Of a DNA stretch of 64,000 nucleotides, positions 18,338 through 27,227 are shown in pieces. The notes below the pieces were generated by a model. It saw nothing but the letters and a program-made list of their open reading frames with translations. It was not told the origin of the DNA and ran no database searches. Position 1 is the first letter of the stretch. Each line of letters opens with the position of its first letter. This DNA comes from an uncultured Marinococcus sp. (GTDB taxonomy: Bacteria > Bacillota > Bacilli > Bacillales > Marinococcaceae). The translations under genes were made by a program, and so were the position numbers. The stretch is taken from contig NZ_CANLSU010000005.1 in assembly GCF_947493875.1 (NCBI RefSeq), positions 230,169 to 294,168 of the forward strand. Reading direction: 5' to 3'.

Positions 18338-19618
18338 TTATAAACTCCATACATCAATGCCCTCTGGACATTTTTCAATATCAATTTTGCTTTTTATATC
18401 TACTATTATCCCTTCCCCATTTTTTAATAAGCTATTAAATTCTTTCCATTCAAGACTAGTGTACTCATCATGTGGGACCGCATAAACTACTGCGTCAGCA
18501 GGCTCTAAACTATCATATGAAACTAAGTTTATATTATATTCTTTTTTTGCTTCTGTAGGGTCAGCCTCTACATCTGTTACTTGAATATCTAAACCAAATT
18601 CTTTTAGTTCATTTATAACATCTATAACTTTGGAATTACGTAAATCCGGAACGTTTTCTTTAAAAGTTATACCCAAAATTGTCACCTTGGAACCTTGTAT
18701 AAGCATATTTTTTTGGATCATTTTCTTTATTAACGAAGTTGCAATAAAATTTCCCATGTCATCATTAATCCTTCTTCCAGCCAAAATCACTTCTGGGTGA
18801 TACCCTACTGCATTAGCTTTATATGTTAAATAATAAGGATCCACCCCAATGCAATGGCCTCCCACTAGCCCCGGAGAAAAAGGGAGAAAATTCCATTTCG
18901 TTCCAGCTGCTTTTAAAACGTCATTAGTATTAATATTTAATCTATCAAATATAACCGCCAACTCGTTCATTAGAGCAATATTTAAATCTCTTTGTGTATT
19001 TTCTATTACTTTAGCTGCTTCGGCTACTTTAATAGAAGTCGCTCTATGTACTCCAGCCTTAACTACTGAGCAATAAACTTCTTCGATAATGTCCATAATT
19101 TCTTCATTTTCGCTAGATATCACTTTAGTTATCTGAGCAAAAGTATGAGTTTTATCTCCAGGGTTAATACGTTCAGGAGAGTACCCTACAAAAAATTCTT
19201 TTCCCTGTTTTAAACCTGAATATTTTTCTAATACAGGAATACAAATTTCTTCTGTCACTCCAGGGTAAACAGTAGATTCATAAACTATAATAGAACCTTC
19301 TTTTATATTTTCAGCAATGGCCTGTGAGGCTTTCACCATTGGTTGTAGTTCCGGCTGCTTATTTTCGTTAATAGGTGTTGGCACAGCTACTATAATAAAG
19401 TCAGCATTACTCAATTCAGACGAATCCGTAGTGAAATCTATATCTGCTTTTTTAAGATTTTCAGGTTCAACTTCCTCTGTATAATCTTTTCCTTCTTTTA
19501 GAGTACGAATTCTTTCTTCATTAACATCAAAACCTATCACTTTATGTTTCTTTCCAAAAGCTACAGCTACTGGTAGTCCTACGTAGCCTAACCCAACTAC
19601 TGCTATTTTTCTATTCAT
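18338..19618 (-). CDS. UDP-HexNAc 6-dehydrogenase (TviB/WbpO type)
   Basis: NAD-dependent dehydrogenase of 426 aa that oxidises C6 of a UDP-N-acetylhexosamine to the uronic acid. The Rossmann site is VVGLGYVGLPVAVAFG and the catalytic Cys lies in GLVGGHCIGVDPYYL. VPTPINENKQPELQP and ESTVYPGVTEE follow the Vi-antigen TviB/WbpO branch rather than UDP-glucose dehydrogenase. It is followed in the operon direction by the polymerase and preceded by a WbpP/TviC-like 4-epimerase gene, so UDP-GalNAcA (or UDP-GlcNAcA) is the likely product. Confidence 0.9.
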   Translation of the reverse strand: MNRKIAVVGLGYVGLPVAVAFGKKHKVIGFDVNEERIRTLKEGKDYTEEVEPENLKKADIDFTTDSSELSNADFIIVAVPTPINENKQPELQPMVKASQAIAENIKEGSIIVYESTVYPGVTEEICIPVLEKYSGLKQGKEFFVGYSPERINPGDKTHTFAQITKVISSENEEIMDIIEEVYCSVVKAGVHRATSIKVAEAAKVIENTQRDLNIALMNELAVIFDRLNINTNDVLKAAGTKWNFLPFSPGLVGGHCIGVDPYYLTYKANAVGYHPEVILAGRRINDDMGNFIATSLIKKMIQKNMLIQGSKVTILGITFKENVPDLRNSKVIDVINELKEFGLDIQVTDVEADPTEAKKEYNINLVSYDSLEPADAVVYAVPHDEYTSLEWKEFNSLLKNGEGIIVDIKSKIDIEKCPEGIDVWSL

Positions 19619-19673
19619 AAAAACTCTCCCATCTAACTAAAAATTTATATTAATCTTCTTAAGAATTTAATTT

Positions 19674-20651
19674 TTATATTAAATTCTTTTTATACCAGTC
19701 TATAGTTAATTCAATTCCTTCTTCAAAACTATATGAAGGATTGTAACCTAACAGTTCTTTAGCTTTAGAAATATCAGCATTTGAATGTTTTATATCACCA
19801 GCTCTTTCTGGCCCAAAATAAGGCGGGATATCTTTATTTAATAACTCTCTAATCTTATCGTACATTTCGGTCAAAACAGCTTGTCCACCGAAAGCTATAT
19901 TAAAAGCTTCCCCAGATGCTTCTTTTGGAGCTAAGCAAGCTTTTAAATTAGCTTCTATAACATTTTCTATATAAGTGAAATCTCTAGATTGTTTTCCATC
20001 ACCATTTATGGTCGGAGCTTTATTCTTTAATAAATTTTTGACGAATTTCGGAATAACCGCTGCATATTCACCTTCGGGGTTTTGTTTCCTTCCGAAAACA
20101 TTAAAATATCTCATACCAATAGTTTCTAATCCATAAACTTCAAAATAAAGTCTAGCATATTCTTCATTAACTTTTTTTGTAAGCGCGTAAGGAGAAAGTA
20201 CCTTCCCTTCTACTCCTTCCACTTTTGGCAAAGTAGGGTGATCTCCATAAACAGAAGAACTTGAAGCATAAATAAATTTTTTAACCTTCTTTTGTTTTGA
20301 AGCTTCTAACATATTTAACGTTCCCTTTATATTTATTTCTTCATATTTTAAAGGCATTTCGATACTTCTTGGTACACTCCCCCAAGCTGCTTGATGTAAT
20401 ACATAATCAACATCAGTGCAAGCAGATAAACATTCATCAAAATTAGTTATGTCTCCTTCTATTAATGTGAAATTAGACGAGTTAAGACAGTTTTCAATAT
20501 TTTTTTTACTCCCAGTTGAAAAATTATCGAAGCAAATAACTTCAGCACCTAAATTTAGAATTTTCTCACATAAATTAGCTCCTATAAAACCTGCTCCACC
20601 TGTGACTAAAAATTTTGTTGTCTTTTCAAATGTTATATTGTGGTAGCCCAA
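19674..20651 (-). CDS. UDP-N-acetylglucosamine 4-epimerase (WbpP/TviC type)
   Basis: Short-chain NAD-dependent epimerase of 325 aa. The cofactor loop is VTGGAGFIGANL, and the SSSSVYGDHPTLPK and SPYALTKK segments give the catalytic Ser, Tyr and Lys. HQAAWGSVPRSIEMP is characteristic of the WbpP/TviC group, which interconverts UDP-GlcNAc/GalNAc or their uronic acids. Start is TTG at 20651 with AGGAGG seven bases upstream. It pairs functionally with the adjacent dehydrogenase. Confidence 0.9.
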   Translation of the reverse strand: MGYHNITFEKTTKFLVTGGAGFIGANLCEKILNLGAEVICFDNFSTGSKKNIENCLNSSNFTLIEGDITNFDECLSACTDVDYVLHQAAWGSVPRSIEMPLKYEEINIKGTLNMLEASKQKKVKKFIYASSSSVYGDHPTLPKVEGVEGKVLSPYALTKKVNEEYARLYFEVYGLETIGMRYFNVFGRKQNPEGEYAAVIPKFVKNLLKNKAPTINGDGKQSRDFTYIENVIEANLKACLAPKEASGEAFNIAFGGQAVLTEMYDKIRELLNKDIPPYFGPERAGDIKHSNADISKAKELLGYNPSYSFEEGIELTIDWYKKNLI

Positions 20652-20689
20652 ATTGATACCTCCTATTTGTAATCTATTAATAGTGATTT

Positions 20690-22489
20690 TTATTTCACAA
20701 AAAGTCTATTATTAGTAATTTCTAATAGCTCATTTTTCATTTCTTCTCGCTCAACATTATTAAATTCATTCAAGAAACGAGTAATTACTTCTGTGTTTAA
20801 ATTTGTCGATTTTCCCACATAAATTTTAGGATATATTTGATTCTCATGTACTTCCTCCTTACCCAATAACTCTTCATACAACTTTTCTCCAACTCTGACT
20901 CCGCTATATTTAATTCCAATTTCTTCAACTGTATAACCTGAAAGTTTAATAAGGTTTTTAGCTAAGTCTACAATTTTTATTGGCTCGCCCATATCAAGTA
21001 CGAACATTTCTCCCCCTTTCGCTAAAGCTCCAGCCTGGATTACTAGCCTCGAGGCCTCAGGTATAGTCATAAAATAACGAACCATCTCAGGGTCTGTTAC
21101 AGTTACAGGGCCTCCATTTTGTATTTGCTTTTTAAATAGAGGAATAACGCTCCCGCGGCTCCCAAGGACATTACCAAAACGTACAGCTACAAATTTCGTT
21201 TTACTTACTTTATTCATATGTTGAACAATCATTTCCGCTAAACGTTTCGTAGCTCCCATTACACTTGTTGGGTTCACCGCTTTGTCGGAAGATACCATAA
21301 CGAATGTATTAACACCTACATGATCAGAAGCTTCTGCGGTATTTTTAGTACCTAAAATATTATTTTTTACAGCTTCTTCTGGATTACGTTCCATAAGCGG
21401 CACATGCTTATGAGCCGCTGCATGAAAAACTACTTGAGGTTTTTTGTTTTTAAAAATTTGAAACATCTTATCTTTATCTTGAATATCAGCAATTTCTGTG
21501 GAAACATTTAGTTCTGGTAAGCTATTTTTTAACTCCATCTCTATGGAGTAAATACTATTCTCTCCATGACCAAGTACTATAATTTCTTTTGGGGAAAAGC
21601 GGGCAATCTGACGGCAAATTTCAGATCCAATAGAGCCGCCAGCCCCTGTAACTAATACACGCTTGTTAGTAACAGAATCTGCAATTCCTTCTACATCTAA
21701 TTCCACAGGCTCGCGCCCTAATAGATCCTCTACGTCCACATCTTTAAATTGAGTTACTTCTACTTTACCCAGCATAATGTCTTCCATACGCGGTAAGGTT
21801 TGTGTTTTAACTTTCGTCTCTGCACATACATTTACAATTTGATTTAATTCTTCGCTTTCTAATGAAGGTACAGCAATTATAATGTGTTCTATGAAATATT
21901 TTTCAACTGCTTGCTCTACATCTTTTATACTTCCGAATACTGGCATACCCATAATTTCTAACCCATGCTTGGAAGGATTATCATCTAAAAAAGCGACAGG
22001 CAGCAATCCTGAATTTGTCTCTTGATTTAATTGCCTAGCTACCATAGTCCCTGCCGAACCTGCGCCCACGATCAATGTTTTTTTTCCATCTTTATTGTTA
22101 GTAATATATGTATCACGGTAAAGACGCCATACCATCCTTGAACCGCCAATCAAAATAACATGAGCCATCCAAGTCATAATTAAAGTGCGTGCATAAAATT
22201 CTTGGAATGCAACCATTTGCATTAAAGCTGTAACTCCTACAGAAATAGTTATAGCGTACACAATAGATTTAATTTCATTTGCACTCGCATACTCCCATGC
22301 TTTTTTATAAAGTTTAAAATAATAAGCACAAACATGGTGCACAATAAGTAATATGATTGCACTAGTAACTAAAACGCGATCGACAGGACGTATATCAGCT
22401 GCCAGTATAAAATTGCAAATGAATATAGAAAAAATAACAATAGCTGAATCTAAGCAAACTAAAGCCAACAGCCTTTGCTTTAACCCCAT
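20690..22489 (-). CDS. epsC: EpsC/PglF-type UDP-HexNAc 4,6-dehydratase, membrane-bound
   Basis: Membrane enzyme of 599 aa that turns UDP-GlcNAc into the 4-keto-6-deoxy intermediate. Four N-terminal transmembrane segments (residues 1-130) are followed by a CoA-binding-like Rossmann domain (KKTLIVGAGSAGTMVARQL). The catalytic SDR domain follows, with TGAGGSIGSEICRQI, FHAAAHKHVPLMERNP and SSDKAVNPTSVMGATKR. It is the first gene of the island operon and feeds the EpsN, EpsM and EpsL homologues at the far end. RBS AAGGAG precedes the ATG. Confidence 0.92.
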   Translation of the reverse strand: MGLKQRLLALVCLDSAIVIFSIFICNFILAADIRPVDRVLVTSAIILLIVHHVCAYYFKLYKKAWEYASANEIKSIVYAITISVGVTALMQMVAFQEFYARTLIMTWMAHVILIGGSRMVWRLYRDTYITNNKDGKKTLIVGAGSAGTMVARQLNQETNSGLLPVAFLDDNPSKHGLEIMGMPVFGSIKDVEQAVEKYFIEHIIIAVPSLESEELNQIVNVCAETKVKTQTLPRMEDIMLGKVEVTQFKDVDVEDLLGREPVELDVEGIADSVTNKRVLVTGAGGSIGSEICRQIARFSPKEIIVLGHGENSIYSIEMELKNSLPELNVSTEIADIQDKDKMFQIFKNKKPQVVFHAAAHKHVPLMERNPEEAVKNNILGTKNTAEASDHVGVNTFVMVSSDKAVNPTSVMGATKRLAEMIVQHMNKVSKTKFVAVRFGNVLGSRGSVIPLFKKQIQNGGPVTVTDPEMVRYFMTIPEASRLVIQAGALAKGGEMFVLDMGEPIKIVDLAKNLIKLSGYTVEEIGIKYSGVRVGEKLYEELLGKEEVHENQIYPKIYVGKSTNLNTEVITRFLNEFNNVEREEMKNELLEITNNRLFVK

Positions 22490-22967
22490 AGTTTTCTCTA
22501 CTCCTTCTTGTAAGTAATAAATAATCCTCTGATTTGTTTCCGCGCATTTATTATAACCAAAGTGTTATATCTATTTATGTATTTAACGAACACTATTCAT
22601 TAACAATCTCAATCTTTTTGAGTTAACTTACAAATTATTATACATTAATTATTTCATTATGTGTTTTGGGTAATATTTCATAAAGTTTAAAACTGTAATT
22701 GAATACTTATTACAAAGCTATTTTCCTCTTAACTGGCAATAATTTCAACAGTCAAATTCAATTTTTTAGGAAAAACATCCTAAATTATTATTTTTTCACC
22801 GTTTATTAGTCTCATCCTATTTGATAATTCATAACATAGATCTCCTTCATTTATTTCACAATAAAAGTTAATTAATTAATAAGTGTGTGTCCTTCCCCAA
22901 GAGCAATTAATAATAAATTAAAAGTTAATAACGGGATTTACATATAATATAGTGATAAGAAATAATT
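22490..22967. promoter_or_regulatory. A+T-rich leader and promoter region of locus 1
   Basis: About 480 bases upstream of the first island gene with no reading frame. It is very A/T-rich, has many TTAATTAA-like tracts and ends abruptly at the junction with GC-rich epimerase DNA at 22968. The promoter of the island must lie here, but I cannot assign -10/-35 boxes with confidence in sequence this A/T-rich. Confidence 0.45.
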
Positions 22968-23988
22968 GATTTGTAGGCATGCATACAGCGGAACGTTTGC
23001 TGGAAGAAGGCTATGAAGTCGTCGGGGTTGATAACAATAACGATTACTATGACGTGAACCTAAAGTATAGCAGACAGGAGCGCCTGGAAAAACACGACGA
23101 ATTTCACTTTCATGAGTTGGATCTGGCCGACGCTTCTGCTCTTCAGGAGATTTTCAATACATATACGATTACTGTTGTCATCAACCTGGCGGCGCAGGCG
23201 GGCGTCTGTTACAGCCTGGAGCGTCCGGATAAATACATCCAATCCAATATTGTCGGGTTTTCAAACATTCTGGAAATGTGCCGTCACCATCAGGTCGAAC
23301 ATCTGATTTACGCGTCTTCCAGTTCGGTGTACGGGGCAAACAAAAAATGCCATTCTCCCCGGAGGACGGGGTAAATCATCCGGTCAGCCTGTACGCAGCG
23401 ACGAAAAAATCCAACGAGCTGCTGGCACATACGTACAGCCACCTGTATGACCTGCCGACGACCGGTCTGCGGTTCTTTACCGTATATGGAACGCTTGGGC
23501 GGCCGGATATGGCCTATTTCAAGTTTGCGAACAAAATCGTGAACGGGGAGCCGATCCAAGTGTACAACAACGGCGATATGATGCGGGACTTTACGTATAT
23601 TGACGATATCGTGGAGGGCATTGTGCGCCTGATTCCGGCTGTGCCGACCGGCGACAACTATTGGGATGCCGAAAATCCGGATCCGTCGACAAGCTATGCA
23701 CCCTACCGGGTCTTTAATATTGGCAACAACCAGCCAATCGCTCTGATGGAATTCATCGAAACATTGGAAAAGCATCTGGGCATGGAAGCGCGGAAGGAAT
23801 ATCTGCCGATGCAGCCGGGAGACGTGCAGGCAACATACGCAAACATCGACAGCCTGCAGAAGGCGGTCGGATTCAAACCACTTACCTCACTTGATGAGGG
23901 CATCGGCAAATTCGTGGAATGGTATAAGAACTATTATCCGGAATACTTTTCCGTGCAGTCAGCGTCCAAAAACAATTCCAATCATTAA
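22968..23988 (+). pseudogene. UDP-glucuronate 4-epimerase-like gene, truncated and frameshifted
   Basis: The coding sequence begins abruptly at the cofactor loop (FVGMHTAERLLEEG, preceded by an in-frame TGA), so the first strand of the Rossmann fold is missing. A one-base deletion in the A-run at 23342-23347 then shifts the frame: SSSVYGANKK continues as MPFSPEDGVNHPVSLYAATK one frame over. The rest to 23988 is normal for a ~340-aa UDP-glucuronate/UDP-sugar epimerase (TTGLRFFTVYG, RDFTYIDDIVEGI). Two independent lesions mean it is dead. It was probably the first gene of an older EPS or sugar-nucleotide locus cut by the island. Confidence 0.88.
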
Positions 23989-24059
23989 ACACCAAAAAGC
24001 CAGCCTGCCGACGATTGAACTGATCCCCGTCAAGTAGACAATGAAAATAAGTAAAACTC

Positions 24060-24982
24060 TTAAGCGGCTTGATTCCGGTATTCTATCGGGGTCAAGCCGT
24101 TTAAATGTTCCTGGTATCGTTGGTGGTTGTAAAACCGAATGTAGCGACGAATCGCTTTCACCAGGTCCTCATAGGTGGCATAAAACGAGTACGGCAGATA
24201 GTATTCTTCGCATTTCAGCGTGCCAAAAAACCCTTCCATGGGTCCGTTATCCAGACACCGGGACACCCGCGACATGCTGTGGTCCAGGCCGTGGGCCTCC
24301 ACGATGGCCTTAAATCCCCGCGAGGTGTACTGGAAGCCCCTGTCGCTGTGAATCATGGGCTGGGCGCCCGGACAAGCTCGAAGAGCTTGTTCCATGGTCT
24401 GAAAGACCAGTTGATTATTATTAAGCGGGCTGATTTCATAATGAACGATCGACTTGTCGTACAGATCGAATACGGTGCTGAGAAACGCTTTTCGTCCGGT
24501 AGCGTCCACGAATTCCGTGATGTCCGTCAGCCATTTCTCATTGGGTTGCGAAGCCTGAAAGTTCCGGTTGAGTTTGTTTGCCTCCACGTGCTGGGGCGAA
24601 GCTGCCGGCGAACGTTTCTTCTTCCGACGGATCACGGCCTGAAGATCGTAGATCTTCATGAGCCGGTACAGGCGTTTCCGGTTGACCGGCTGCCCCAGCT
24701 CCCGGGTTAGGTGTTGGGCCATCCGCCGGTACCCATAAATGCCCCGCACCCGGGTCTGTACCTCACGGACGAGCACCATCAGCGCCTCATTGTGCTTTTC
24801 CTCCGCCGTGGGGGTGCGTTTCCGCCATTTATAATAGGCCGCCCGGGAAACCCCAGCGATCCGGCACAACGCCTGCACCGGAAACCCCTGTTCCTCCTGC
24901 AGCTCCTGAATGGCTTGAAACCGGGACGCATAACGTACCCGCGTCAGCGATCCCTCCTTTCGATGTCCTGGAGCTTTTTTAA
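24060..24982 (-). CDS. IS3-family transposase OrfB (DDE integrase core)
   Basis: Catalytic part of the IS150-type transposase. After the HTH_21 region (IYGYRRMAQHLTREL) the rve core shows Asp in WLTDITEF, Asp in MIHSDRGFQYTS and Glu in GPMEGFFGTLKCE. It lacks its own convincing start. It is expected as an OrfAB fusion by -1 slippage on A-AAA-AAG at 24974-24980 (minus strand). The core itself looks intact. Confidence 0.9.
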
Positions 24983-25605
24983 AAAGGCATTCTCCATGCG
25001 TAATTGTTCGTTTTCCTTCTCGATCCGCCGTTTCTCCTGTTTGGCTTGCTCCTCGTTGGTTAACACTTTGGGTTGCCGGGAGTGTCCGCGACGGTCCTCC
25101 AGGGCCTCCCAGCCGCCCTGCTCGTATTTCTGGACCCATCGGTATACTTGATTGTAGGAAACCTGATGCTGCTCGGCGACACGGCGGTAATTCTTCTGTT
25201 GGGCCAGGTAATCCTGCACAATAGCTATTCGTTCCTGCCAGGTGGTGGAGCGTGCGTGTATCATCGGGGAACCTCCTCGTTTCTTAGATAGTAGGGTCCC
25301 TTCATGATACTGCACAATCCACCTCCGAAACACGGATCTACTCGAAATGCCGTAGAGATGAATAATATCCCGTTGTTCAGGTACGCTTCCACGGCTTCTT
25401 GCTTCTGTTCCTGGGAATATCGCTTCCACTGGGTGGCTTTCGTCAGTGCTTCGGCTCCATAGCGTTCGTACCGACTAATCCAATCCCTTAACGTTGTTTC
25501 GCGAATACCCCAATGATCACAAAAATCTTCCAACCTCTCCGTCCGTTGGTGAAAAGCCTGAATCACCGCTATTTTCTGCTCGTTCGTATACCCTCGATAA
25601 GACAT
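24944..25605 (-). pseudogene. IS3-family OrfA, frameshifted
   Basis: The N-terminal half starts at 25605 (ATG after GGGGGAG) with MSYRGYTNEQKIAVIQAFHQ. It runs in frame to about 25375 (KQEAVEAYLNN), then the homologous sequence continues in another frame (RDIIHLYGISSRSVFRRWI through NAFLKKLQDIERRDR). Two helix-turn-helix units and a C-terminal leucine-zipper-like segment are recognisable. IS150 OrfA is normally one reading frame, so this indicates a small deletion. Confidence 0.75.
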
Positions 25606-25712
25606 AAAAAATGCTCCCCCTCTAAGCAAAACAGATGATTTATTTCATCTGTCTACTTAAAGGAGAGCATATCAGATCATCGGCAGGCTGGCTTTTTATA
25701 TTCTATGTAGTT

Positions 25713-26231
25713 CTATGATAGCTGCGGTTTGACGTCAGCTGCACCAAGATCAAAACGGTGAATCATAATCAGCGTCTGCGCCATCGTGTGGACTGTGTCG
25801 GGGGGCACGAAGGTAACTTTGATATTCTCTCCGAGCAGCACCTGCTTGCCTGCTTCCTGGGAATCTTCCTCCACTTCGACGATGTATTCCAGCCCGTGCG
25901 GCGGCTGTTCCTCTGAAGCCATATACACGTTCTGCCATTCGGTTTCTTCGAGCAGCTCCTGCATTTGATCCCACTGCACGTAATTGCGGATGAGCCGGTT
26001 CATGTCTACGTACATGTAATGCTCTTTATTCACCTGGTAGTAACGGCGATTCTGTACCGGGCGTCCGGTAATCAGCTCCATCTCGCTTAGCCGCTTTAAT
26101 TCCACGCGTATGGCGTTGGCTGAATCGTTGAACTCGCGGACAATTCTTCTTAAATACGTTTCTTCCTCGCATAAAAAAAACTTCACGATTAACCGTAATC
26201 TTGTTTTTGATGTGACTAATTGATGCAGCAA
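25713..26231 (-). CDS. Winged-helix DNA-binding protein, EPS-associated (paralogue A)
   Basis: Protein of about 172 aa with an N-terminal winged helix: HQLVTSKTRLRL, then EEETYLRRIVREFNDSANAI, RVELKRLSEMELITG and an RRYYQVN wing. A C-terminal alpha/beta part follows (GLEYIVEVEEDSQEAGK). The TTG at 26231 has AGGAGG seven bases upstream; longer starts lack one. The protein at 40395-40889 is a clear paralogue along its whole length, and the two bracket EPS locus 2. The fold suggests transcriptional control (ArsR/MarR-like). I know of no named family; target and signal are unknown. Confidence 0.8.
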   Translation of the reverse strand: MLHQLVTSKTRLRLIVKFFLCEEETYLRRIVREFNDSANAIRVELKRLSEMELITGRPVQNRRYYQVNKEHYMYVDMNRLIRNYVQWDQMQELLEETEWQNVYMASEEQPPHGLEYIVEVEEDSQEAGKQVLLGENIKVTFVPPDTVHTMAQTLIMIHRFDLGAADVKPQLS

Positions 26232-26402
26232 CGATTTTCCTCCTCTGGCGGCGATGATTTTAACAGGTATCTTCAAACGAGCGGGAAAATACTTGAAGCC
26301 GGTTTTATTTCTACTCATTGTTTCGGCTGTTTTCGCAGGGATATGAAGGTTATTTGCCAGGTAATTTCAAAAACTTTCTTTTTGTATTTATATATCCAGG
26401 CC
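26232..26402. promoter_or_regulatory. Leader of winged-helix gene A
   Basis: About 170 bases between the locus 2 terminator and the TTG start of the winged-helix gene. It should hold this gene's own promoter, since a strong terminator lies upstream. I see no clear sigma-A boxes or palindrome. Confidence 0.35.
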
Positions 26403-26442
26403 AAAAGGACGTTTCGTGACCGTGCCACGAAACGTCCTTTTC
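26403..26442. terminator. Intrinsic terminator at the end of EPS locus 2
   Basis: AAAAGGACGTTTCGTG and CACGAAACGTCCTTTT form a perfect 16-bp stem with a 7-base loop and T tracts on either strand. It lies just past the wzz stop and separates the locus 2 operon from winged-helix gene A. Confidence 0.93.
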
Positions 26443-26459
26443 AGTCAGCTTCTGCTTCG

Positions 26460-27227
26460 TTATGAAGTTTTTTGTTTGGAAACCTTTGGGCTTTCACTGT
26501 CAGGCTGCGTAATGTCCTCCAGTTCAATCACTTCTTCTGTCCGGTTTTGCTTCTGATCGGAAATAAATGCAATCGTTCCAAGAACAGGCAGACCCACGTT
26601 GTTTTCAACATCCTCTTCCTCTTTAATCGTCCGGTCAAAGTATTCGCGTACGAATGCAAATCCGATGCCGATCATCGCGCCGATCAATAGAGCAAGCCCC
26701 ATACTAAAAATTAGTTGCGGCGATACTGGTTCCTCCGCGTCGGCTAATTTGGCTGGTGCCAGCACGCTGACATTATCCACGCTCATAATTTGCGGCACTT
26801 CGCGTTCAAACACTCGGGCTGTCGTATTGGCGATCGAAACTGCCATTTTCGCATCCGTGTCCTCCACCGTAATCGACGCTACCTGCGATTCATTTTCCCC
26901 GGCAACCGTAATCTGGGACTGCAGCTCTTCCACCGTTTCGTTCAAGTTTGCCTCCTCGATGACCTGTTCAAGAATCGGCGCGCTCATAATAATGACGTTG
27001 TACGTGTTAATATACGCCAGGTTCGCCTCCAGTCCGGTGCCGGGCTCTGCACCCTCCTCCGGCTCCTGGTTCACGAGGATCTGTGCCCGGGCTTCGTACA
27101 CCGGCGTCATGAACAGGTACGTATACGCCGCACCGACCATTCCTCCGATAACAGCGAAGGCCGCGATCACCAGAGCGTATTTTTTCAGGACAGTCAGCAC
27201 CTTTGCTGCGCTCATGGTTTTTTCCAT
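26460..27227 (-). CDS. wzz: Wzz/CapA-type chain-length regulator (locus 2)
   Basis: Membrane protein of 255 aa with two transmembrane segments (about 15-38 and 180-202). The extracellular domain carries ILVNQEPEEG and INTYNVIIMSAPIL. The cytoplasmic tail has the VGLPVLGTIAF motif and then an acidic extension of about 30 residues that the island Wzz lacks. It controls chain length and normally presents its tail to a BY-kinase. It overlaps the preceding GT4 gene by 16 bases. RBS AAGGAGG. Last gene of locus 2 before the terminator. Confidence 0.9.
   Translation of the reverse strand: MEKTMSAAKVLTVLKKYALVIAAFAVIGGMVGAAYTYLFMTPVYEARAQILVNQEPEEGAEPGTGLEANLAYINTYNVIIMSAPILEQVIEEANLNETVEELQSQITVAGENESQVASITVEDTDAKMAVSIANTTARVFEREVPQIMSVDNVSVLAPAKLADAEEPVSPQLIFSMGLALLIGAMIGIGFAFVREYFDRTIKEEEDVENNVGLPVLGTIAFISDQKQNRTEEVIELEDITQPDSESPKVSKQKTS

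Larger units (their letters stand above)
7028..22967. other. A+T-rich EPS island (locus 1)
   Basis: From just after the ROK remnant to the truncated epimerase, base composition drops visibly: long A and T runs and AT-ending codons, against GC-rich codon use on both sides. All genes except the IS30 transposase run on the minus strand and encode one polysaccharide system. Both edges fall inside genes that have lost their 5' parts. This suggests the island replaced a segment between two divergent genes. I see no integrase, tRNA site or flanking direct repeat, so homologous replacement is more likely than site-specific integration. Confidence 0.75.
24021..25669. mobile_element. IS3-family (IS150 group) insertion sequence
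   Basis: About 1.65 kb with terminal inverted repeats of 20 bp (24021-24040 TGATCCCC...TAGACA and 25650-25669, 16 of 20 matching) that begin TG and end CA. It carries orfA and orfB on the minus strand with a typical frameshift site. orfA is broken, so the copy is probably not autonomous. No clear target duplication is visible. It inserted in the loop of a terminator hairpin. Confidence 0.88.
23994..25697. terminator. Intrinsic terminator split by an IS element
   Basis: The left arm at 23994-24015 (AAAAAGCCAGCCTGCCGACGAT) and right arm at 25676-25697 are reverse complements except one base. Together they would form a terminator with A and T tracts serving both the epimerase (+) and the winged-helix gene (-). 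The IS3-family element occupies the loop. The two arms are 1.66 kb apart now, so the terminator is probably weakened. Confidence 0.85.

Noticed and set aside
10816..20646. Short plus-strand frames within the A+T-rich locus
   Set aside because: All are 60-95 codons, antisense to well-supported EPS genes, and lack ribosome binding sites.
22860..22930. Several TTAATAA-like motifs resembling the 41.8-kb direct repeats
   Set aside because: The region is nearly all A and T, so such matches are expected by chance, and the spacing is irregular.
24016..25675. Target site duplication of the IS3-family element
   Set aside because: Bases next to the two ends (AAC and TAT) do not match; ends may be off by a few bases or the duplication has mutated.
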